Assembly: GCA_903919215.1 (NCBI GenBank)
Contig: CAIXHI010000248.1
Location: forward strand, 1-24,055
Direction: 5' to 3'
Origin: an uncultured Acidimicrobiaceae bacterium
GTDB taxonomy: Bacteria; Actinomycetota; Acidimicrobiia; Acidimicrobiales; Ilumatobacteraceae
DNA length: 24,055 bases
Within the stretch, counting starts at the first letter, position 1. Every line of letters begins with the position of its first letter. A model generated the notes under the pieces. It saw nothing but the letters and a program-made list of their open reading frames with translations. It did no database searches and had not been told where the DNA came from. Positions 7,919-14,515 of this stretch are shown piece by piece. A program made the translations under genes and the position numbers.

Positions 7919-10138
7919 ATGGACAACTCCGAACTCGACACTGCCGGCACGCCTGCGTCCGACATCGCCGCGACTGAGCCGCCGGCCCCGGCTGCCCCGG
8001 CGACCTCGAAGCCGGATCGCCCCGCCTCCGCAGACGAAGCAACAGACCACGCCGCCGATGCGGTCGAGCCTGGCGACGATGGCGAGAACGGCGAGAACGG
8101 CGACGAGGACATCGCCGACCCGACTCTGCGGCCGGCGGCGCGCAAACGTCGCCGCGGTTCGCGCGGCGGAAAGAACCGCAAGAAGCCGCGTCCGGTCGGT
8201 GAAGGCGGCGAGTCCGCGGACGACGACTTCGACGACGACGATGACGACGGCGATGATGAAGGCGGCGACGATGAAGGCGGCGAGGAGACGGCTGATGTGA
8301 ACACGGCAGGTGAGCCTGCTGTCGCTGCCCGGCCGCCGAGGGCCCCACGCGCTCCGCGTCCGGTTGCCCAGCGCGTCGCCGCTGACGCGCCGTCCGACGA
8401 GGACGACCAGCCGGAACTCCCCGAGCGCATGAGCGAAGGCCGCCCGTCAGTGGAGGCCGCCGACAAGGCGCTCGTACGACGTCCGCAGATCGGCGACACC
8501 CGGCCATCCTCGGCGGTCGCGCAACCTGTTGCCGCCAGCCAGGGCCAGGGCCAGGGCCAGGGTCAGGGTCAAGGTCAGGGTCAGCGCGCCAAGGCCAAGG
8601 GGCCGAAGGTGGCGGCCACGCCAAGGACCGATGGTGCCAAGTCTGCTGCCGCCCTCAACGACGAGGACGAGGGTGAGGCCTCGACGAACGACGGCGAGGC
8701 CGCGAAGAAGAAGCGCCGCCGCGGCGGGAAGAGTCGCAGCGGCAGTGGCAGTGGCAGCACGGGTCAGGCTCGTCCCGAGCAGGGGCGGCCCGACCAGGGT
8801 CGTCCTGAGCTGGATCCCGATGTGCTCGAGCGTCGCCGTGGCCGCGAGCGCAACGGTCGCCCGATTGGTCGTTACCTGATGTGCGTGCAGGTCCGCCCGA
8901 ACCTTACCCAGGTGGCTGTGCTCGAAGGTCGCACTTTGATCGAGCACTACACCAGTCGTCCGGCCGACGACGTCAGCCAGATCCACGGCAACATCTATGT
9001 CGGCAAGGTGCAGAACGTGTTGCCCGGTATGGAGGCCGCGTTCGTCGACATCGGCACGCCGAAGAACGCCGTGCTCTATCGCGGCGATGTGCAGTACGAC
9101 GCCGAGGACATTGTTGAGAAGTCGAAGAAGGAAGAGCCGCGTATCGAGCAGATGCTGCGCTCGAAGCAGCTCATCGTGTGTCAGGTGACGAAGAACCCGA
9201 TCGGGGCCAAGGGTGCTCGCCTGACGCAGGAAGTCTCGCTGCCCGGTCGCTTCGTGGTCCTCATCCCGCACTCGAAGACCTATGGCATCTCCAAGCGCCT
9301 GCCCGACGATGTGCGCAAGCGCCTGCGCAACATCCTCGACCGCGTGAAGCCCGCCGAGCACGGTCTCATCGTGCGTACCGCCGCCGAGAACGCCACCGAG
9401 CACGAACTGCGTGCCGACATGACCCGTCTGCTGGATCAGTGGAACATCATCGAGGCCAAGGCCAAGAAGGCCGGCGGTCCGGCCCTGCTGTACCGCGAAC
9501 CGGAACTCGCCGTCCGCGTGATTCGCGAGGAGTTCAACGCCGAGTACCGCGGCGTGGTCATCGACGACAGTCGCCTGCACGAGGATGTGCGCGGCTACGT
9601 CGAGGCGTTCAACCCTGAGTTGGCCGACCGCATCGAGCACTTCGACGCTGTGGAAGACGGGCTGCCGCTGTTCGAGCGGTTCCACATTCACGAACAACTC
9701 CACAAGGCGCTCGATCGCAAGGTCTGGTTGCCCAGCGGCGGCTCGTTGATCATCGAGCACACTGAGGCGCTGACGGTGATCGACGTGAACACCGGCAAGA
9801 ACGTCGGCACCTCGAACCTCGAGGAGACCGTCTACCGCAACAACCTGGAGGCGGCCGAAGAGGTTGCCAAGCAGCTACGCCTGCGCGATATCGGCGGCAT
9901 CGTGGTCATCGACTTCATCGACATGGAGATCAAGGACAACCGACGCAAGGTGGTCGACGCCTTCCGCCATGCGCTGGCCCGCGACAAGACCCGCACCCAG
10001 GTGTTCGACATCAGCGAGCTGGGCCTGGTGGAGATGACCCGCAAGCGCATCGGAGAAGGTCTGCTGGTGAACTTCGCTGACCAATGCCCGAATTGCGAGG
10101 GGCGCGGGGTCAAGATCGACTTCGCGTTGTTCGAATGA
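7919..10138 (+). CDS. rne: Ribonuclease E/G family protein
   Basis: This endoribonuclease handles mRNA decay and rRNA/tRNA processing. The 739-residue protein has a roughly 318-residue disordered arm, then the catalytic core. The arm holds acidic runs (about 101-124, Asp/Glu/Gly), basic RGG/KKKRRRGG patches and a Gln-Gly repeat at 208-221. The core includes the S1 RNA-binding domain from about 355 (HGNIYVGKVQNVLPGMEAAF). The DNase I-like subdomain has metal-binding Asp622 (TVIDVNTGK) and Asp665 (VVIDFIDMEIKDNRR). The zinc-link is CPNC (Cys723, Cys726). The protein stops 13 residues after Cys726, so the C-terminal scaffold of gamma-proteobacterial RNase E is absent. Actinobacterial members often carry such arms at the N-terminus. 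Either rne or rng could be used as symbol. Confidence 0.93.
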   Translation: MDNSELDTAGTPASDIAATEPPAPAAPATSKPDRPASADEATDHAADAVEPGDDGENGENGDEDIADPTLRPAARKRRRGSRGGKNRKKPRPVGEGGESADDDFDDDDDDGDDEGGDDEGGEETADVNTAGEPAVAARPPRAPRAPRPVAQRVAADAPSDEDDQPELPERMSEGRPSVEAADKALVRRPQIGDTRPSSAVAQPVAASQGQGQGQGQGQGQGQRAKAKGPKVAATPRTDGAKSAAALNDEDEGEASTNDGEAAKKKRRRGGKSRSGSGSGSTGQARPEQGRPDQGRPELDPDVLERRRGRERNGRPIGRYLMCVQVRPNLTQVAVLEGRTLIEHYTSRPADDVSQIHGNIYVGKVQNVLPGMEAAFVDIGTPKNAVLYRGDVQYDAEDIVEKSKKEEPRIEQMLRSKQLIVCQVTKNPIGAKGARLTQEVSLPGRFVVLIPHSKTYGISKRLPDDVRKRLRNILDRVKPAEHGLIVRTAAENATEHELRADMTRLLDQWNIIEAKAKKAGGPALLYREPELAVRVIREEFNAEYRGVVIDDSRLHEDVRGYVEAFNPELADRIEHFDAVEDGLPLFERFHIHEQLHKALDRKVWLPSGGSLIIEHTEALTVIDVNTGKNVGTSNLEETVYRNNLEAAEEVAKQLRLRDIGGIVVIDFIDMEIKDNRRKVVDAFRHALARDKTRTQVFDISELGLVEMTRKRIGEGLLVNFADQCPNCEGRGVKIDFALFE
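8540..8581 (+). repeat. In-gene hexamer repeat encoding (Gln-Gly)7
   Basis: Seven tandem hexamers, three CAGGGC followed by CAGGGT, CAGGGT, CAAGGT and CAGGGT, sit in the disordered arm of RNase E/G. The unit is a multiple of three, so gain or loss of copies keeps the frame. Third-base differences are confined to Gly and Gln codons and are silent. Confidence 0.9.
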
Positions 10139-10193
10139 GGCTGTTCCGGGCATTTCCCCTCGGTTCTCCGGTGGGAGTGGCCGCTCGACTCGC

Positions 10194-10199
10194 TAGGAT
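10194..10199 (+). promoter_or_regulatory. Candidate -10 box for rplU-rpmA
   Basis: TAGGAT is 9 nt before the rplU ATG at 10209, giving a very short or absent leader. No clear -35 box is seen 17-18 nt upstream. It fits the other TAnnnT boxes in this window and suggests that rplU-rpmA has its own promoter besides any readthrough from the RNase gene. Confidence 0.45.
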
Positions 10200-10208
10200 C
10201 GAAGAGCT

Positions 10209-10520
10209 ATGTACGCAGTGATCGCATCCGGCGGGAAACAAGCCCGCGTCGCCGAGGGCCAGCAGGTGCACGTCGAACTTCTCAACGTCGAGCAGGGTAC
10301 CGAGGTCAACCTCACCCCTGTGCTCGTCGTCGATGGTGACACCGTGCTCGCCACCCCCGAGCAGTTGAAGGGCGCCACCGTCACCGCCAAGGTGATTGGG
10401 TGGGCCCAAGGCCCGAAGATCGACGGTTTCACCTATAAGCGCCGCACTAACCAGCGCCGCCGCTATGGGCACCGTCAGAAGTACCACGTCATCGAGATCA
10501 CCTCGATCAAGAAGGGCTGA
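10209..10520 (+). CDS. rplU: 50S ribosomal protein L21
   Basis: Structural protein of the large ribosomal subunit that contacts 23S rRNA and L20. The 103-residue length is standard. Family hallmarks are the N-terminal MYAVIASGGKQARVAEGQ, the central block TVTAKVIGWAQGPKIDGFTY and the C-terminal KRRTNQRRRYGHRQKYHVIE rich in RNA-contacting basic residues. It begins the conserved rplU-rpmA pair, with rpmA starting 5 nt after the stop. It lies 70 nt after the RNase E/G gene, the usual order in Actinobacteria. Confidence 0.98.
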   Translation: MYAVIASGGKQARVAEGQQVHVELLNVEQGTEVNLTPVLVVDGDTVLATPEQLKGATVTAKVIGWAQGPKIDGFTYKRRTNQRRRYGHRQKYHVIEITSIKKG

Positions 10521-10525
10521 GCACC

Positions 10526-10789
10526 ATGTCAAAGACAAAGGGCGGCGGTTCAACTCGCAACGGTCGTGACTCCAACGCACAGCGCCTCGGCGTAAAGGTG
10601 TTCGGCGGCAGCAAGGTCAACGCTGGCACCATCATCGTGCGCCAGCGCGGCACCAAGTTCCACCCCGGCAACAACGTCGGTATCGGCGGCGACGACACGT
10701 TGTTCTCGCTGGCCGAGGGCACGGTGCAGTTCGGAGCACGCAAGGGCCGCAAGGTCGTTGACGTTCTCCCCACGGCAGTCGACGCCTGA
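10526..10789 (+). CDS. rpmA: 50S ribosomal protein L27
   Basis: Large-subunit protein near the peptidyl-transferase centre. The 87-residue product shows the diagnostic N-terminus MSKTKGGGSTRNGRDSNAQR and the block LGVKVFGGSKVNAGTIIVRQ, followed by RGTKFHPGNNVG. The N-terminus starts directly with the mature SKTKGGGST sequence, so it lacks the Firmicutes-type cleaved extension. A ribosome binding site GAAGGG (10511-10516), inside the rplU 3' end, sits 9 nt before the ATG. The operon ends at a strong intrinsic terminator 20 nt downstream. Confidence 0.98.
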   Translation: MSKTKGGGSTRNGRDSNAQRLGVKVFGGSKVNAGTIIVRQRGTKFHPGNNVGIGGDDTLFSLAEGTVQFGARKGRKVVDVLPTAVDA

Positions 10790-10806
10790 ACCACACAGAT
10801 CTGAAC

Positions 10807-10842
10807 GAGGCCCGGCGCGAAAGCGCCGGGCCTTCGTCGTTT
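10807..10842 (+). terminator. Intrinsic terminator after rpmA
   Basis: A perfect 10-bp G+C stem (GGCCCGGCGC at 10809-10818, GCGCCGGGCC at 10823-10832) encloses a GAAA tetraloop. An additional A-T pair sits at the base, and a T-rich tail TTCGTCGTTTT follows. It separates rpmA from the convergent dgt gene and may serve the - strand too, though the reverse tail is less T-rich. Confidence 0.9.
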
Positions 10843-10856
10843 TCCGGTGAGGTTGC

Positions 10857-11999
10857 TCAGGCGTCAGGGCGATCGATGCTCTTGGGCAGTCGGTCGAGTG
10901 GCCATCCCAGCAAGTGCACCGCTTGGTCGAACGCGTAGCGGTCGGTCATCCCTGCCACGTACGTGACGGCATCGCGCACCGCATCGTCACCCTGGGCTGT
11001 GACCGGCATCGTGTCAGGATGCTCGGCGTAGTAGCCAACGAGCGAGCGCAAGACTTTGATGACGGCTTCGCCTTGGGCGAGCGAGTCGGGGCGCATGTAG
11101 ATGTGCTCGTAGTTGAAGTGGCGCAGTGCTGCCAGCGCACTGGCGTGTGTGGGATCCATACCGACCACCCCGCGCTCCGAGATGCAGCGCACCAGGGCAC
11201 TGATGAGGGCGCCGAGTTGGCTGGAGCGAGTGCGGCCGAGTACTTCGGTGACCTCCTCCGGCAAGTCATCGATGCTGACGATTCCGGCGTGCACCGCATC
11301 CTCGAGGTCGTGAGCGCTGTAGGCGCACCGATCGGCCCAGCTCACCACCGCACCCTCGGGTGTGGAAGGGGTGGGCAACGACCACGAGTGGTTGCGGATG
11401 CCGTCGAGTGTCTGACTGCACAGGTTGAGCGGTACGAGCACCACGTTGGCACCCCAGATGGCGTGGTTGTAGCCCTCGGGGATGAACTCGTCGAACGCAT
11501 CCTCGCTGGCATGGCCGCCTGGACCGTGACCGCAGTCGTGGCCGAGCGCGATGGCTTCAGTGAGCGTCACGTTGAGGCCTGTGGCGCGAGCGATTGCAGT
11601 GGCCACTTGCGCGACTTCCAGTGCATGCGTCAGCCGGGTGCGCTGATGGTCAGCAGGAAAGACGAACACCTGGGTCTTGCCCGCCAGTCGGCGGAAGGCT
11701 GCGGCGTGCAGGATGCGGTCGCGGTCGCGTTCGAAGCATGTGCGCAGCGGATCGGGCTGTTCCTCGAGCGCGCGCTGACCTGCGCCATCGGCCCGAGTGG
11801 CGCCGGCGGTGAGGGCTTCGTGTTCCGCATCCTCGCGGGCACGTCGATCGAGCAATCTTGGCTGTACTGCGGGCGGCGGCGAGTTGCGGTGGGCGAGGAC
11901 GATGCCTTCGTCGGTGGCGACACCCTTCATCGTCCCGGCCCAGACCTCGCTACGCGGGCGCGACCCGTCGCTGTGTGAGGTGGAGTGTGTGCCGCCCAT
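10857..11999 (-). CDS. dgt: dGTPase-like HD-domain triphosphohydrolase
   Basis: HD-superfamily deoxynucleotide triphosphohydrolase, likely removing triphosphate from dGTP or other dNTPs. Metal-binding residues seen are His125 (RLTHALEVAQ) and His154-Asp155 (GHDCGHGPGGHASEDAF). The block CFERDRDRILHAAAFRRLAGKTQVF is diagnostic for dGTPase-like proteins, and EGYNHAIWG and SWADRCAYSAHDLEDA follow. I chose ATG 11999 (380 aa) because a TACCCT box lies 8 nt upstream, matching leaderless genes nearby. GTG 12044 and ATG 11930 are also possible, and the first roughly 85 residues are poorly conserved. It lies opposite to its neighbours, between rpmA and obgE. Confidence 0.88.
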   Translation of the reverse strand: MGGTHSTSHSDGSRPRSEVWAGTMKGVATDEGIVLAHRNSPPPAVQPRLLDRRAREDAEHEALTAGATRADGAGQRALEEQPDPLRTCFERDRDRILHAAAFRRLAGKTQVFVFPADHQRTRLTHALEVAQVATAIARATGLNVTLTEAIALGHDCGHGPGGHASEDAFDEFIPEGYNHAIWGANVVLVPLNLCSQTLDGIRNHSWSLPTPSTPEGAVVSWADRCAYSAHDLEDAVHAGIVSIDDLPEEVTEVLGRTRSSQLGALISALVRCISERGVVGMDPTHASALAALRHFNYEHIYMRPDSLAQGEAVIKVLRSLVGYYAEHPDTMPVTAQGDDAVRDAVTYVAGMTDRYAFDQAVHLLGWPLDRLPKSIDRPDA

Positions 12000-12007
12000 G
12001 TTGTCGA

Positions 12008-12013
12008 AGGGTA
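12008..12013 (-). promoter_or_regulatory. Candidate -10 box for dgt
   Basis: On the - strand TACCCT is followed by 8 nt and then ATG (11999). This would make dgt leaderless. It overlaps the GGGTACCC palindrome and has no obvious -35 partner. Confidence 0.35.
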
Positions 12014-12046
12014 CCCGCCCCGGCCGACCCGCCCCCGCCACCACCG

Positions 12047-12091
12047 CGTTTGAAGGGTTACCCGCACATGGTGCGGGTGCGCCTTCAAACG
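12047..12091 (+). repeat. Palindromic element, copy 1
   Basis: 45-bp element. The outer arms CGTTTGAAGG (12047-12056) and CCTTCAAACG (12082-12091) are perfect inverted repeats. The inner arms ACCCGCAC (12060-12067) and GTGCGGGT (12071-12078) flank an ATG triloop. A symmetric 3x3 internal loop (GTT / GCG) joins the two stems. Flanking CCACC and GGTGG extend the outer stem further. It lies in the divergent dgt-obgE intergenic region. Confidence 0.92.
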
Positions 12092-12108
12092 TGGTGGGTG
12101 GGACGCGA

Positions 12109-12153
12109 CGTGTGAAGGGTTACCCGCACATGGTGCGGTTGCGCCTTCACACG
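12109..12153 (+). repeat. Palindromic element, copy 2
   Basis: Second 45-bp copy in the same orientation, 62 bp from the first. The outer arms are CGTGTGAAGG (12109-12118) and CCTTCACACG (12144-12153). Relative to copy 1 one T-A pair has become G-C on both sides, keeping the stem perfect. Inner arms ACCCGCAC and GTGCGGTT have one mismatch. The ATG loop and the GTT/GCG internal loop are identical to copy 1. The right arm falls near the -35 region of obgE. Confidence 0.92.
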
Positions 12154-12174
12154 TAGGGATGGGCGGCGGCCAGA

Positions 12175-12180
12175 TAGCCT
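12175..12180 (+). promoter_or_regulatory. Candidate -10 box for obgE
   Basis: TAGCCT is 11 nt before the obgE ATG at 12192. No Shine-Dalgarno sequence is present between them, in keeping with a near-leaderless transcript. The -35 region would lie at or just beside the right arm of palindromic copy 2. Confidence 0.4.
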
Positions 12181-12191
12181 CTGATGGTCTT

Positions 12192-13427
12192 ATGAGCGGA
12201 TTCGTCGACGAAGCACAACTGAACGTACGCGGCGGCGATGGTGGCGCTGGCTGTGTGTCGTTTCGTCGTGAAGGGCCGGTCGCATTCGGCGGCCCGAACG
12301 GTGGCGATGGTGGCAAGGGAGGCGACGTGTGGCTGGTGGCCACACGCAACGTGGCGTCGCTGCTGGCATTCCGCGATCACCCGCACCGTCGAGCCGCAGA
12401 CGGCGTGCATGGCTCCGGCAAGGATCAGCATGGCAAGCGCGGTGTCGATCTCGAAGTCTTCGTGCCAGAGGGCACCATCGTCTCCGACCTGTACACGGGA
12501 GAGTTGTACGCCGACCTGGCCCATCACGGCGACCGGTGGTTGGCTGCCCCAGGCGGCCGCGGCGGCCGTGGCAACGCCAAGTTCGCCTCCAACCGCCGTC
12601 GCGCCCCAACGTTCGCTGAGCAGGGCGAACACGGTGACGAGCAGTGGATGAAGCTGGAACTCAAGCTGATGGCCGACGTTGCACTCGTGGGGTTCCCGAA
12701 CGTTGGTAAAAGCACGCTCATCAGCGTCATCAGCGCAGCCAAGCCGAAGATCGCCGACTACCCGTTCACGACACTCGAGCCAAACCTTGGCGTCGTGCGC
12801 TATGACGACTCCGAGTTCGTCGTGGCCGACATCCCCGGTCTGATCGAGGGAGCCAGCGAGGGACGCGGTCTTGGCCACCAGTTCCTGCGTCATATCGAGC
12901 GCGCTCGTGCGCTGCTGATCATGGTCGATCTTTCTGCCATCGACGGTGTCGACCCGCACGAACAAGAGCGTGTGTTGCTCCACGAACTGGGTGAGTACCG
13001 GCCCGAGTTGCTGGAACGGCCGCGTCTGGTCGTGGGCACGAAGAGCGATTCGGCGGTGTACGACTGGGACGGTGAGCAGATTTCGGCGATCACCAACCAG
13101 GGCGTGCGCGAACTGGTCGGCCGTCTGGCGTCGCTCGTCACGGAGGCTCGCGCTGAGCAGCCCGACACCGAGGGCATCGTCATCATTCGTCCGCAGCCCG
13201 AGGGTGCTCGCGTCGAACGCCTTGGCGATCACGAGTTCCGCCTGGTCGGCCGTCAGGTGGAGCGCATCGTGGCGCTCAACGACGTCTCCACTCCCGAGGC
13301 GCTGTTCTACATCGACCACCAGCTGAAGCGACTCAGCGTTCCCAAGTTGCTGACCCGCGCTGGAGCGCTCGACGGCGACATCATCTGGATCGCCGGATTC
13401 AGTTTCGAGTACCACGAGGAAGTCTGA
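12192..13427 (+). CDS. obgE: Obg-family GTPase
   Basis: Large-subunit-associated GTPase involved in late 50S assembly and stress control. The 411-residue protein has three parts. The glycine-rich Obg fold is residues 1-160, with DEAQLNVRGGDGGAGCVSFR and the RGGRGNAKFASN block. The G domain has G1 GFPNVGKS at 167-174, G3 DIPGLIEGASEGRGLG and G4 TKSD at 283-286. A C-terminal OCT domain of about 80 residues ends FSFEYHEEV. G4 carries Thr in place of the usual Asn of NKxD. Start ATG 12192 (MSGFVDEAQL) matches the family; an ATG at 12159 would add 11 unconserved residues. proB follows after 2 nt. Confidence 0.97.
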   Translation: MSGFVDEAQLNVRGGDGGAGCVSFRREGPVAFGGPNGGDGGKGGDVWLVATRNVASLLAFRDHPHRRAADGVHGSGKDQHGKRGVDLEVFVPEGTIVSDLYTGELYADLAHHGDRWLAAPGGRGGRGNAKFASNRRRAPTFAEQGEHGDEQWMKLELKLMADVALVGFPNVGKSTLISVISAAKPKIADYPFTTLEPNLGVVRYDDSEFVVADIPGLIEGASEGRGLGHQFLRHIERARALLIMVDLSAIDGVDPHEQERVLLHELGEYRPELLERPRLVVGTKSDSAVYDWDGEQISAITNQGVRELVGRLASLVTEARAEQPDTEGIVIIRPQPEGARVERLGDHEFRLVGRQVERIVALNDVSTPEALFYIDHQLKRLSVPKLLTRAGALDGDIIWIAGFSFEYHEEV

Positions 13428-13429
13428 GC

Positions 13430-14515
13430 ATGCGCATCGTCGCCAAGATTGGGACGTCGTCGCTCACCGACCATCTGGGCGTCATCGACGGAAACATCAT
13501 CGATGCAGTGTGCGATCAGCTGGCAGCACTTCGCGCCGTCGGCCATGAGGTCATCCTGGTCACCAGTGGTGCGGTTTCGGCGGGCGTCGCTGCACTCGGT
13601 TTGGCCAGTCGTCCCTCCGATGTGATCACGCTGCAGGCCATCTCGGCCGCTGGTCAGAGTCGCTTGATGGAGACCTATAACCGCTCGCTCGGTCGCCACG
13701 CGCTCGTGGCTGCCCAGGTGCTGCTGGTGCCACACGACTTCGTCGATCGCCGACAGTACCTCCACGCGCGACAGACCCTGGTGCGCTTGCTGGAGCTCGG
13801 CTGCGTGCCGATCGTCAACGAGAACGACGCGATCGCCAGCGACGAGATTCGCTACGGCGACAACGACCGGATTGCGGCCCTCGTGGCCCACAACGTCACC
13901 GCTGATGTGCTGGTGCTGCTCACCGATACACCGGGTCTGTACACCGCTGATCCGCGCACCGACCCGTCTGCGGAACTGATCGAAGTGGTCGCTGCCGACG
14001 ACCCACTGCTCTCGGTCGCGGCCACCGAGTCGGGTAGCAACCGTGGCAGCGGGGGTATGGCATCGAAGCTGTCGGCTGCGCGTATGGCCTCGTGGTCGGG
14101 GGTTCGGGCCGTCATTGCCGAGGCCTCGCGCCCGAATGTGTTGGTCGACGCGGTGAACGGTGTCTCCGTGGGAACCACCTTCCTGGCGAGTAGCCGCAAC
14201 CTGCCGGCGCGCAAACTCTGGATCGGCTTCGCCACCCACCCTGAAGGTGTGCTCGTCATCGACGACGGAGCGCGGCGTGCGCTCGTGGAGCGCGGCACGT
14301 CGTTGCTGCCTGCCGGGATCACCGAAGTGCTGGGCGAGTTCGAAGAGGGTGATGTCGTCGAGGTGCGCGACCACGCCGGTGTCGCCGTCGCTCGCGGCAT
14401 GGTGCTCAACGATGCCGCCACGCTGCGCGGGTTCATGGGCCGCCGCACCACCGATCTGCCGGCGGATGCGGCGCACGAAGCGATCCATCGCGACGATCTG
14501 CTGGTGCTGATCTAG
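13430..14515 (+). CDS. proB: Glutamate 5-kinase
   Basis: First step of proline synthesis, phosphorylating L-glutamate to gamma-glutamyl phosphate. The 361-residue protein has an amino-acid kinase domain (about 1-245) and a C-terminal PUA domain (about 265-350). Motifs include the N-terminal KIGTSSL, VTSGAVSAG, PIVNENDAIA, FGDND-like RYGDNDRIAALVA, LLTDTPGLYTADPR and the GSGGMASKL loop. A ribosome binding site GAGGA (13416-13420) in the obgE 3' end sits 9 nt before the ATG. The obgE-proB order is typical of Actinobacteria, but proA, often next, is absent here. The gene ends at a CTAG shared with murJ on the other strand. Confidence 0.97.
   Translation: MRIVAKIGTSSLTDHLGVIDGNIIDAVCDQLAALRAVGHEVILVTSGAVSAGVAALGLASRPSDVITLQAISAAGQSRLMETYNRSLGRHALVAAQVLLVPHDFVDRRQYLHARQTLVRLLELGCVPIVNENDAIASDEIRYGDNDRIAALVAHNVTADVLVLLTDTPGLYTADPRTDPSAELIEVVAADDPLLSVAATESGSNRGSGGMASKLSAARMASWSGVRAVIAEASRPNVLVDAVNGVSVGTTFLASSRNLPARKLWIGFATHPEGVLVIDDGARRALVERGTSLLPAGITEVLGEFEEGDVVEVRDHAGVAVARGMVLNDAATLRGFMGRRTTDLPADAAHEAIHRDDLLVLI

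Noticed and set aside
8447..9760. 437-codon - strand frame opposite the RNase E/G core
   Set aside because: No family features; it is the complement of a conserved catalytic domain with the expected codon-position bias on the + strand.
10139..10208. L21 leader RNA upstream of rplU
   Set aside because: The 70-nt gap shows no stable conserved hairpin that I can identify, and the TAGGAT box 9 nt before the ATG would leave almost no leader.
12047..12153. CRISPR array
   Set aside because: Only two repeats with a 17-bp gap, each a long two-stage palindrome. No spacers of typical length and no cas genes.
12047..12153. Miniature transposon (MITE)
   Set aside because: No transposase, no evident target-site duplication around either copy, and the symmetry extends through the whole element rather than only its ends.
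12060..12155. Small peptide genes starting at the ATG in each palindrome loop
   Set aside because: The ATG is the conserved hairpin loop. The two frames run on to stops without similarity beyond the repeat, and there is no ribosome binding site.
12159..12191. Upstream ATG for obgE at 12159
   Set aside because: It adds 11 residues not seen in Obg proteins and would put the candidate -10 box inside the coding sequence. MSGFVDEAQL at 12192 fits the family.
12147..13415. 422-codon - strand frame opposite obgE
   Set aside because: It mirrors obgE almost base for base and has no domain of its own.
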